From NCBI GenBank assembly GCA_963693365.1, contig CAVNZM010000006.1:11532001-11596000 (forward strand): a stretch of 64,000 nt of DNA, given 5' to 3'. The first letter of the stretch is position 1, and the number at the start of each line of letters is the position of its first letter. This document shows positions 1-11,259 of this stretch, one piece after another. Made by a program: the position numbers and the translations under genes. The DNA comes from Amoebidium appalachense. Its lineage: Eukaryota; Ichthyosporea. Below the pieces are notes generated by a model that saw only the letters and a list, made by a program, of their open reading frames with translations, did not search any database and had not been told where the DNA came from.

Positions 1-344
1 AATATAGTAGAGTATTGGTTGTTAATGTTTAAATAGCCATATAGGGATTATCTTTGAAATAACCAAGCGATGATTGGTGCTTGTCACTTCCTGCTTATGC
101 CGCCTTTGTGACTTGACTGACAAGCGTGCGCCGACTCCGAACATTTGCATGATCGTGATCATGAGCAGCTGAGCTTGAAGGTCAAACCGTGTACAGTCGA
201 AAGGCTGCATGTACCGTGTGATGATATTCAGACGGGTTGTTCTTGTGAAGTGCACGCACTTGGGACAACTTGAACAACCGAAACTTGCGCATCATTTTGC
301 TTTCTGAGACTTGGGCTGATACTGGTACCGGGGAGCCTCCGGGA

Positions 345-354
345 AGAGGGGGAG

Positions 355-429
<75 letters not shown>

Positions 430-478
430 GGGGAGGGGGGGGGGGGGGGGGGGGGGGGAGGGGGGGGAGGGGGAGGGA
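345..478. repeat. Long poly-G tract with few interruptions
   Basis: More than 120 bases are almost pure G on the plus strand. The open frames across it encode only poly-Gly or poly-Pro and are not genes. Tracts of this type recur throughout the window. Confidence 0.95.
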
Positions 479-959
479 AAGGTACATGGGTGGCCAGGCA
501 CCAACCACTTCTCTGTTTAGCTAGCTAAAATTTTAGTGCCGATCGCGACCTGCTGTGCCAACTAGTACTTGCAATTGGCTATGCAGGGCACTGCACTTTG
601 ACGCATTTAGGTATCACCGAGGATAGGCAGACGCTGCGTGCTCTCACACGGGCACTGTGCGTACGCCGTACGGTACGCCGCGTGCACACGTGTGCCTCTT
701 GGCCCTTTTTTCCGCCCGGGGCCAGAACCTCCTGGTGCGTGCGAGGCGAGGCAAAAGGCTTCAGCAGTTTTTTTGTGTTGCAAGACCTGATGTTTGGCCT
801 TTCTCACATAAGCCTGTACTTCAGAGGGCGCTAGGGCTCAGCCTCCAGACCAGAGCTACGAGCTATGCAATGGCACGGTGCTGTGCCCAATCCTTATATG
901 TAATTTGTCTGCAGGGAGGCGGGGTGGTCCACAGCACGGGTAGACCACAGTCACCACAC

Positions 960-1041
960 ATGATTGACTGGTCACAAGCAAGAAGCAGTGCCACCGCAAC
1001 ATGATTGACTGGTCACAAGCAAGAAGCAGTGCCACCGCAGC
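960..1041. repeat. Tandem duplication, 41-bp period
   Basis: Two head-to-tail copies, beginning ATGATTGACTGGTCACAAGC at 960 and again at 1001, are identical over about 40 bases. No coding role is visible. Confidence 0.9.
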
Positions 1042-1201
1042 GCCTAGGGGTTGCTTGCCCGCTTGCGTGTACTGTTCGCGAGTGTGACAGCGTGTGACGA
1101 GAGTATCGGGCACGCGTACATGTGTGTGACCAGGTGCATAGGCCTAATTAGATGTGGGAAGCGTCGACGTTGTGCAAGCGCCGCCGTCGGGGCCGGGGGG
1201 G

Positions 1202-1239
<38 letters not shown>

Positions 1240-1845
1240 GGGGTGGGGGGGGGCCACGGCCGTCCTCGGGGATAGGGGGAAGTAGCCTACGGGGGAAGAC
1301 CTACAATAGGAGCCCCGAGCCCCGGAGGGGGGGAGGGGGGGGGGGGGGGGGAGGGGCGGGGGGGAGGGGCGGGGGGAAGGGCCTCTGGCATGGCTGCGCG
1401 ATAGGTAAATATGCGCATGATATCGAAACAGTATGTTCACCGAGTCAGCTGCAATAAAACTTATTGTGAATGTACCATTGGTCGCTGGTCTGTTTTATCA
1501 TGGAATTTTTAGCCGGGTAAGATGCATTCCTGTGGTTTATCGACCTTGCCTTGTCATCCGTGACTCGAGCCTCCGCTGAAGCTTTTGGCGGTCACGTGTT
1601 TTTTAGAGTTGTTTAACATAGTGCTTGGTGCCATATTTTTGTAGACCAGGCTGCCGCACGGGCCTTTCCCACCCACTGACACCACCTGCTCTAGTGCTTC
1701 TTGGTGGCCCGCTTTTGCTGATTGTAGGACCGCTCACCTGTGTGTCCTGGCACCCACCCACCACCCAGTGGCCCCCCTCAAGTGCAGGTTTTCACACACG
1801 GTCCACGTGCCCTTGGCCCCACGTGCCCTTGGCCTCATTGTCGCC

Positions 1846-2711
1846 ATGGGCAACACGCTGACTACGCTGACGGGCTGGCGGCCCTCAGCCGTGCTGCCAC
1901 AGCCCCCCGAAGAGCTGCCCCCGGTTGCTGCTCCGCCCCCAGAGCCCAAAGATGGTAGGTGCATGGGATATCAAGGCAGGAGGGCAGGCACACGGTCGCA
2001 CTTGGTTAGCACTAGCAGGAACAGAAGGGTAGAGGTGCACACTGCTAGGGCAAACTTGCGGCGGCCACACAACACACCCGCCCGAAGCTATACACAAACA
2101 CATGGAGTTGTGCCCGTGCATGTAGGGACATAAAAGGGTTGGTGATGGCCATGCACTTTGACCGCACCAGCAGGCCCCCACTAGATCCCCCAGAAGACCA
2201 TTCAGACCCAGTTTGCACAAAAGCATACACCCCGAGGCCCACCAACAATTCCAATACATGTGCAAAAGCACGAATTTATAGACATACAATTCAAGCATGC
2301 ACTCAAGCACGCACAAACAGCCCAACATAGGAGGCTAATGAGTGCACAGCGGTACTATGCATTTAGATGTACACAGAGTGCACATTCACGTGAAGATGTT
2401 TGGCCGTTGCAAAAGCTCCCCGGCACGCACACACCGGGCACACCAGCTTGCTGACACCGCTCCTCACCCCTAGGCAGCTACTTTGGCACGTTCTTCTTCA
2501 TGGGCGGGGTCAAGTTTCCTGCTCTGGACCCCGAGGCATACCTGTACGGCAACATGGCCGACCTGGCCTTCCTACCAAATGCCCCCAGCAAGCTTGACGT
2601 ACGTGCCTGTGTGTGCTGTTGTGTGCTAGTTGCCTGTGCACGTGTCATGTGCGACAATCACAATTCATTTTTGGCCATCACATTTCGCTGGCATTGCTGT
2701 TTTGGGGTTCA

Positions 2712-2753
<42 letters not shown>

Positions 2754-2810
2754 AAACATCAGAAGGCACTCACAGACAAGTGGATGCACATGCGTGCACG
2801 CGCGAGCACG

Positions 2811-2848
<38 letters not shown>

Positions 2849-3098
2849 TACACACACACACCACACACACAGAAATATCCGCACGCGCGTGCGCGCATAC
2901 ACACAAACACACACACATCCACACACACACACACACAGGCACAGGCACATACACTCATGCACGCACGCACGCACCCAGCCACCCACATACACACACATCC
3001 ATGCAGGCGCGCGCGCACACACACACACACAAAACACAAAACACATGCACACACACACACACAATACACGTTCACACATACACACACACAATACACGT

Positions 3099-3186
<88 letters not shown>

Positions 3187-3541
3187 CTCACTAAGGGCAT
3201 GTTGCAGGACGGGCAGCTAGCCGTCAGCAGGCCGCATGCCACGGTGCTGCAGGCACAGGTGCACGTGCGCAGAGACACCGTGCGGCTAAGCAGAGAGGAG
3301 GGCCAGCTGCCCCACGTGGTGTTCACGTGCGACAGCCTCGTGCCGTGCCGTGTGTCCGTGCACATGGGCGCCCTCGAGTCCATCGACCAGCACCACAACA
3401 TGTGGTAGGTGGCCTTGGCTGCTGCTGCTGGTGGCGGTGGTGGTGGTGTGTGTGGTTGGGTGGGTGAGTGGTGTGGTAGTGTGGTAGTGTTGGTGGGGGT
3501 GGTGGTGGTGGTGGTGTGCTGGTGTGCTGGTGCGTGTGCAT

Positions 3542-3577
<36 letters not shown>

Positions 3578-4384
3578 GTGTGCGTGTGTGTGTTTGGGGG
3601 GGAGGGGGCGGGGAGGGGGGCACAAAGTGGTGGTGACCCTCAAAGCTGAGCAGTAGACCGTGTGGATCAACCCCACCAGCTCACTACCCCCTTCCCGTCC
3701 TGCTCATGTGAGCGTGCATTCCAATATCTGTTCTGCAACACGCTCCAAATATGCTGTATACACATGCGAAGGGGGAGGAGGAAAAAAATGCTGAAGATTA
3801 GGGGTGCACGAGGAAATTCATCAGGCACACCCATTCACACCACCTCTTGTCCTCCCAATACAACAGCTGACCCCTTTCCCAGTTTTGGTGCGCAGGTATC
3901 GTCAGGTGTGTTCGATCACCCCGCAGGCATGGGCCAGGCCTTTACTGGGCGCTGGGGAGTGGATGTGACGTTGTTGGCTGAGGCCGAACGCAAGTGGGTG
4001 GCCGGGGCACAGCGCTACCCCCTGGTCATCCTCGTGCAGACGGTGGACAAAGGTGGGTGTGGCCTCAAGCCCACCACTCAGTCTGAGAGCTATTAAGCAT
4101 GTGGGGTGGGCACATGGAGATCAAAGGGAACGGAACGTAGGGTGGACCTTGCCGTGTCAGTGCATGCCCTTGCAGCATGACAAGCACTAACCAGCACCAC
4201 CTGCAGACATCCCTACGCACATTGGCAGGTCTCTACATGCACACTCAAATGCACGTACGCCTACACACGCACACGTGTGTACCCGTGCATCCATGTATGC
4301 ACCCACACACACGTGCATCCGAACACAAACACACACAAACACGGCACATGCACAGACAAACACACAGACACAGACACACACACA

Positions 4385-4426
<42 letters not shown>

Positions 4427-4526
4427 TACACACTCACACTCACACACACACGCACACACAACACGGTCACTCTCACACACACACAAACACACTCACACAC
4501 ATCTAGCATATATAACACACACATAC

Positions 4527-4574
<48 letters not shown>

Positions 4575-5503
4575 GCACGCACGCACACACGCACGCACGC
4601 ACATACACAGATCCACGCCTCGTGCAGAGTGTTGCGACCATTTGCTCGTTTGAGGAGTCTTCCACCGGTGCCCTCTCTCTGACTGTCCACAAGCAGAAAT
4701 TCAGTGTATGCAGCCCCTTGCCCCACATATCCTCGCCTGTCACATGTTAGGGTTCTGCTGCTGAATCTTGAGGATTCGTGGCTGCATCGGCACAACCTTG
4801 CATTGATTAAACAATGACGTGTGTGTGGGTGTGTGTGGGTGTGTGGGTGGGTAGGTAGTTAGGTAAGTGGGTGGAAGGGTGTGGTTGGGTGGGTGTGGGT
4901 GTGGGCGTGGGCATGGGGATGGTCTTTCTGCCGTCTGTGTGGTGCGAGTGTGTGTGTGTAAGGGCATCGCTCTGTTGGTGTTTGTGTAAGGAGGATGCTT
5001 CGGCGTGCATTTTGTGTGGGTGTGTGCACAGCAGGTGTATGCGTGTAGGGAACCTTGAGGCCTGTATGCATGGGGGGGGGGGGGCCTTCGAGGTGTGTTT
5101 GCATACCAACCGAACTTGGTGTGTGGCTGTGTGTAAGGGGATATACCGATCGCCCTCCATGTGTTGCTGTGTGCTGATCACCCTGCACGGGCAGGCGCAC
5201 GGCACGTCGTACATGCTGCAGGAGCTGTACGGCATCGAGGCCACGGGGGAGGGTGCGGAGGCCGAGGTAGACGAGGACCAGGCCGACTGCATCGTGTGCA
5301 TGTGCGAGCCACGGGACACGGCCGTGCTGCCCTGCCGCCACCTGTGCCTGTGCCACGACTGTGCAGACGTACTGCGCCACCAGGCCGGCAAGTGCCCCAT
5401 CTGCAGGGCGCCCTTCCACTCGCTGCTGCAGATGAGCGTGGCCAAGCAGCGCCTGCAGAGCAATCTGGAGCATGCCGAGGGTGCAGAGGTGTGCTGCTTG
5501 TCT

Positions 5504-5545
<42 letters not shown>

Positions 5546-6306
5546 GGGGCTTGCAGCATGCAGAGGGGCTGGCTGGGGACCCGGTGGGGTCATGGAGGGG
5601 TTGGTGAGTGGCCTGCTCTGTGCACGTGCAGATGCATGGCTGCACGTGCAGGTCAGGCATTGGTCCGGCTGGTGGTCACACATGTGCACAGCCTGTGGTG
5701 CTGGGTGGGAGAAGCTGGGGGGCTGTAGGGGTTGTGGATGTGTGTGTGTGCTATTTGATGTGTGTGTGTACTATTTGATGTGTGTGTGTACTATTTGATG
5801 TGTGTGGTGCTAATATTATTTGATGTGTGTTGTGCTGACTTTAACGTGTTACAGGTGAGGGAGGCCCTTGGGGAGCGCTACCACTGTGTGCCCATAGTCA
5901 ACAGTGCCCAGCCAGTCACCGTCGAGCTTAGGTCCCCCCCACCCCCCGCACCCCCCGAGACCACTGTGGATGTGGAGGAGGAGCAGCACGTGGCAGCCAG
6001 CAGCATGCAGCTCAGCACGGCATACAGCGAGATCGAGCTGTGTGCCCTGGCAAGGTGCGCACTGACTGGTGGGCCCTGTCACACGGGGGGGGGGGGGGGG
6101 GGGGAGGGGGGGGAGGTGTCTGACCGAATAGTCACAACCAAAAATTTTAACGTGGAATTGCGGATCCAATCTGCGGATCCAATCAATCGGCTCACTTTTT
6201 TTAAAGTGGAATTGCGGATCCAATCGGCATATTAGATTTGATTTTAACCGATTCCCGGCCCAGTCCAGCGGTTGTGACTATTTGGCCCTATGGGAGGGAG
6301 AGAGGG

Positions 6307-6340
<34 letters not shown>

Positions 6341-7087
6341 GGGGGGGGGGGGGGGGGGGGCAATGCTGGCCAGGGTGCCTCTAGCCATCCTCAAACTTTC
6401 TAGTTCTCTGGTGCTAATGATAGCAAGTGTGTGGCTGTGGGTTGCTAAGTGTGGGTGGTGTGTCGGTGTCCGTTGCTAAATATAGCAAGTGTACGCCAGC
6501 ATGTGTTGCTAAATATAGCATGTGTGCCAGCATGTGTTGCTAAACATAGCGCGTGTTGCTAAATGTAGTGTTTGTGCACAGGGGCCGCACCAGCTCTTCC
6601 AAAGCCAAGGTTACCCCCACCACAGCCACTACAGTACGTAACCCCCCCCCCCCCCCCCCCCCCCCCCTCCCCCTCTCCCCCACGCTCTCCCCCCTCCCCC
6701 TTCTTTCCTGTGCATAAACACAAAAGTGAAACTTAAAATCCCCACATCCCAGGGATTTAACTGTGGCAGGACCTGCACGATATATCCCTGTCTGCCCTTG
6801 CATGTTATTGCTGCTGCAACAGATGCACCAAGGTGTTTTGTGCGCCTTGAGGGAAACCATGGCTGGGTTTACTAAGTCATGGCCCTGTGGTGGACCCGAT
6901 AAGACCACCAACCCACGTACCAATTAGGAACTCATCAGATAATGGTATTGTGTTGTTAATGAGTGGACCATGGGCATATGGATGCTGACACTGGGCCAAT
7001 GGGGTGCAGCCGTCGCGCATGGAGCTCAAAACCATAGACCTGGACAGCGATGACGAGGACCCTGCAAATGGTGCCGCCCATGTGTAG
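1846..7087 (+). CDS. MGRN1: Mahogunin-like RING finger E3 ubiquitin ligase
   Basis: Nine exons: 1846-1954, 2474-2598, 3208-3404, 3883-4052, 4611-4705, 5195-5488, 5855-6054, 6582-6633, 7010-7087. All have GT-AG borders and matching phase, giving 439 residues. The start MGNTLTT fits the N-myristoylation consensus, as in metazoan MGRN1. Exon 2 carries the family block [16 protein letters not shown], exons 3-5 the beta-rich MGRN1/LOG2 domain ending near VHKQKF, and exon 6 reads [11 protein letters not shown] directly before the RING. The C3HC4 RING spans about residues 264-303 (CIVC, CRHLCLC, CPIC). The family attaches ubiquitin to endosomal and receptor cargo; human MGRN1 binds TSG101 through PSAP, a motif I do not find here. 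The tail is proline-rich (exon 7) and ends in an acidic DSDDED stretch. The gene converges on the receptor kinase. Identity is secure; the exact acceptor of exon 3 (3196 or 3208, both in frame) is not. Confidence 0.9.
2713..3184. repeat. C-run followed by a (CA)n array in MGRN1 intron 2
   Basis: About 38 C residues followed by AAAAA, then roughly 370 bases of CA-rich repeat with CACG and CATA variants, ending in a pure (CA)n run before exon 3. His/Thr-rich and Val/Cys-rich open frames here are artefacts of the repeat. Confidence 0.95.
3540..3594. repeat. (GT)n microsatellite in MGRN1 intron 3
   Basis: A (GT)n/(GTGC) run preceded by GGT triplets. Confidence 0.9.
4321..4602. repeat. (CA)n microsatellite in MGRN1 intron 4
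   Basis: Interrupted CA/CACG repeat that runs into the acceptor of exon 5, where ACACAG ends at 4610. Confidence 0.95.
6124..6285. mobile_element. Candidate MITE in MGRN1 intron 7
   Basis: A 16-base terminal inverted repeat, CCGAATAGTCACAACC at 6124-6139 against GGTTGTGACTATTTGG at 6270-6285, matches at 15 of 16 positions. The 162-base interior is AT-rich, unlike the surrounding G runs, and holds two direct copies of GTGGAATTGCGGATCCAATC (from about 6152 and 6209). It has no coding capacity. Size and structure fit a non-autonomous DNA transposon; no target duplication is obvious, so the assignment is tentative. Confidence 0.5.
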
Positions 7088-7366
7088 CCAATAGGATGGC
7101 TGCGTTAGTGTGTGTAGCCAATGGATGGGCTGTGTTATGTTGTGTAGCCAATAGGTTGGCTGCGTTGGGCCGGAGGTGCGTGCTGGGGGGGAGGAGGGTT
7201 GTGGCCCCTCCAGATGCATTTCGATTGAGGGCTGCCACATGTGCAGCTGCAGACAGACGGAGCTGCTGGTGGCAGCAAGAAACACATGGCACGAATGAAG
7301 TGGCTAATATTAGGCAGAGAGGCATAGGAGTTACACAGGGGTGCTTGCAAGTGCATGAGCGGCAGG

Positions 7367-7404
<38 letters not shown>

Positions 7405-7837
7405 GCCAACACAACGCAAGTCGTATGCAAATGTGCAAAACTATGTAGGAGTTGAATTGACCGTTTATGCATAGAGGTTATATTTCGACGGGTAATGCAT
7501 GTGCACACCAGGCGCCGAACACATAGTGGCGCACACACATCCTGAACTGAATGAGTTTATACATTTGCTGGGCAACAAGAGGATTTAGCGGGTTTCAAAA
7601 ACTTTCACTAGTTTATATTTGCAACCGTGGTCTTACTTGCTATGTTCTCATAATAGGTATTCTAACTATTTCTGTACAACTTGGCCTTGTGGGCTGGCCA
7701 CGTATTTTGGTAGCGCTCTTACAAAGAGCATCATCATGTCTCGATTGCAGTGGAGTCAATAAATAGACGACGTTCGTTATGTACATGTGTGGGTGGACGT
7801 CAGATTCCCTCCCCCCCCCCCCCAAAACCAACCAACC

Positions 7838-7880
<43 letters not shown>

Positions 7881-7968
7881 AAAGAAAGAAAGAAAGAGAC
7901 ATTTGCAAAGAGACGTGTGACCATCTTGTGCCGGCAGCCAACACTCACTGCAGATTATCAGTGCCCAC
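7088..7968. other. Convergent intergenic region between MGRN1 and the receptor kinase
   Basis: Both flanking genes end here. Contents: three near-copies of TGTAGCCAATRGRTKGGCTG right after the MGRN1 stop (about 7083-7160), a G33 run at about 7371-7403, a possible AATAAA poly(A) signal on the plus strand at 7758-7763, and a C run followed by (GA)n at about 7809-7877. No gene is seen. Confidence 0.6.
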
Positions 7969-9170
7969 CTACGTCATTCTTGGTGGGCGGGGGGGCACCT
8001 TTGGGGCGATATCCTCCAGATCATCGTACTGGTGGGTGGGGTTAGGCAGCTGGGAGATGTCATAGTAGCCCCCCGTGTCCTTCCTGGCCAGGTTTTCGTA
8101 CTCTCTGGCCTCACGGGGCAGTGATACCAGCTCCGACACGCCCGATGGCTGCCTTGTGGCGGGCATGGAGTGCTTGCCCTCGTAGGTGGCCTGGCCCTGT
8201 GCCTTGCTAATGTCCTCCCCCTCCTTTGCTGCTGGTTGCAGGGCCGTGTTGGGCTCCTGGTAGTGGTGGTGGGCCGCATTTGGCCGCCTGCGTCTGCCCT
8301 GCAGGTCCACGCGGCTGTAGTTGCTGCCCAGACTGGCCGTGCCGCTGCCCTGCTTGCCCTTGCCTGGCCCCACGTCCATGTACTCTGTAGGGAGCCCCCC
8401 GCCTGCATATGCTCCCCGTTACCATGTGCACACCTTCCGGTAGAACCCCCCCCTCCCCCCCCCCCCCCCCCTCCCCCGCGCCCACACACACACCTCACCC
8501 CCCCACCCTCCAGAAACATAAGAGCACGACAAACACATACACCCACCATTGCATGCACGCACAAGTAAACCGTCCACCCACCCACCGACCACTGAACCCA
8601 CGCATGCCCCCAGGCCACCCACCTACTGTAACGACCTGGTGCCTGTTTCTGACCAGGGCAGCCAGCATGTCCCAGGGCAGCACTGCCCCCACCCTCTCCC
8701 CCGCATTGACCGTCTGCTGCAGGTAGGGCCCCAGCACCCCAGCCCCCAGCCCCAGCCCCTGCGCCGTCTCGGCATCCACGTACAGCCCGTCGACCCGCGG
8801 GCCACCCGGGAACACGTAGCTACCCGACCCGGCAGCAAGGTCCACGTCCACATAGCCGTGGTCGTCCGTGCGGTCCTGCCGCTGTGGTGATGTGTGAGTG
8901 ATGCAGGCAAAGGGGTGTAGGCAGACAGGCAGGAAAAGGGATGAACGGGTGCACTGCCAGGCAGGCAGGCAGGCACACGCACACACAGGCACGCACACCC
9001 AGGCACAGGCACGCATACACACACCCAAACACCGACATACACACACACGCAGGCAGGCACACACAAACACAGGCAGGCACACACACACACACAGGCCCAG
9101 GCACACACACAGGCAAGTACACACACACACAGGCAGGCACACACACAGGCAAGTACACACACGCAGACAG

Positions 9171-9211
<41 letters not shown>

Positions 9212-11175
9212 CAGCACGCACCGTTGCCGTGTCCTGCCTCTCCATGAGTGCATCCAGCAGCTCATCCCTGTTATCGCACCCAACAAACAGCCCGGCCAGG
9301 GCCTGTGCAACGGCCACAAACTCGGGCCGGGCCGCAGGGTCCTCCTGCCAGCACTGTAGCATCACCTCAAACACGCTGATTGGGCAGCCGGCTGGGCAGG
9401 CCAGACGCACACCACGTCGGAGCTCCTGGGGGGGAGAGGGGGGGGGGGGGGGGGGGGGGGGAGGGGAGGGGAGATGAGTACGAAGCAGGGGGTTTATTAG
9501 AGGTTGGTGAAGGTTTGGGGTGTGCTGTGTGCACGGCTTAGCTAGTGATGCTGCAAAGGGGCGGAGGGTGGTGGTGTTGAGAGGCATGGGGGGGGGTAAT
9601 AGTGTGGCGAGGTGCACTGGGGGGTAATAGTGTTGTGGTGTGCATTGCAGGGTGGCACTGCCCTGCGTACCGAGTACATATCCTGCAGGCGCACGTCCTT
9701 GTACGGCAGCTGGCCGTCGGCATAGACCTCCCACAGGGTCACCCCGTAGGCCCAGATGTCCGTGGCCGGCGTGTAGCGCCGCTGGGCCAGGGCCTCTGGG
9801 GCCTGCCAGCGCACAGGTACGAGGGTGTTCTTGGAGCTGTGGCCCACACGGTAGTACGTGTCCTCACCAAGCGCCCGGGACATGCCAAAATCGCTGATCT
9901 TGCACACGGGGTAGCCTGCAGGTTGGGGTTAGACAGGGCACACACAGGGCAGGGAACGGCAAGGACAGCCACAGGCACAGGCACGTCAGAGAGGGGGAGG
10001 AGGGAAGAGAGTGAGGAGGGAAGGCACAGGCAGGCACGTACCGTATGTGCCTGGCACGGGGTGTGTGAGCAGCACGTTCCTAGCGGCCAGGTCCCTGTGC
10101 ACGATGCCGGCCATCTGCAGGTACACCATGCCCTGGGCTATCTGGTGCCCGTACCAGGCCCGCTCCCCCTGGCTGGGCGGGTTTGTCTTTGCCCGTGTGC
10201 GCAGCACGGTGGCCAGGTCGCCCAGTGCCATGTACTCGAGCAGCACGTAGTGCCTGACTGGATCCGTGTCACTGCTGACCCCCAAGAACCGCACGATGTT
10301 GACAAACGACAGACGGCACATCAGCTCGGCCTCCTTGTTGAACTCCTGAAAACCAACACTGTTGGTCTGTGCTCGTTCATTCCCACCTACCCTTGCCCCC
10401 CCCCCCCCCCTCTCCCAACCACCACCCCCACCCACCCAAATACCACCACCACCACCACTCACCCACCACCCCCATCCCCGACCATGCAAAATACTATAGC
10501 CCAATACCTCCACCCCCCCACCGTGCACGCACCTCGACCTGGTCCTGGGATGCGCCCTTGAGGACCTTTATGGCCACCAGGGTGTTGACCCCCCCCACAA
10601 ACAGGGCGCCCTTGTGCACGGCCCCAAACTGGCCCTCGCTGATCTTCTCGAGCTGCACAAACGTGCTGCGGTCGATGTGCCCCCCTGCCTGCCCACCTCC
10701 TCAAAGTGCTGCTGTGCCTCCCCGTAGGGCGCCAGCGGCAGGTCGTTGGGGATGGGCAGTGGCCAGCGCAGCAGCTGCTCCTTCCTAATTTGGTAGTACT
10801 TGCGCCCAAATATGGCGCACACTAGCAGCAGCAGCAGCACGGCACCCACGGCCACCCCGATGATGACGTTGCGGTCCACCCCCTGCGACGCTGTCACCGT
10901 GTCTGTGGGCAGAGAGTCAGGCCCCTCTCTTGTTCGCACAATCCCCCTCCTCCCCCTCTCCCCACCCTTCCCCCAAAGCACCCTACTGCCAATGGACCGG
11001 CTGACAGGCCTCCACCCAATATCCAAACTGGCCCCATTGTGGTTGCTGTGCATGTGTGTGCAGTGTACAGGCAGTGGTCCAAGGCATGCACACGTGCATT
11101 GTGTGTGCCCACCCACGTGTGTGCCTCGTCATGTGTGCGCGCATGTACCTCTCCACTGTGTGTATGTGCGCCCCC

Positions 11176-11215
<40 letters not shown>

Positions 11216-11217
11216 AC

Positions 11218-11259
<42 letters not shown>

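Larger units (their letters stand above)
1..1845. other. Upstream region of the mahogunin-type gene, no gene seen
   Basis: I see no convincing coding sequence. The stretch holds a G-rich block at about 345-478 (broken only by rare A or C), a (GT)n run at about 1204-1237, a second G-rich block at about 1327-1377, and a perfect tandem duplication with a 41-base period at about 960-1041. The 5' UTR and promoter of the gene starting at 1846 must lie at the right end, but no clear TATA box stands out. Confidence 0.6.
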
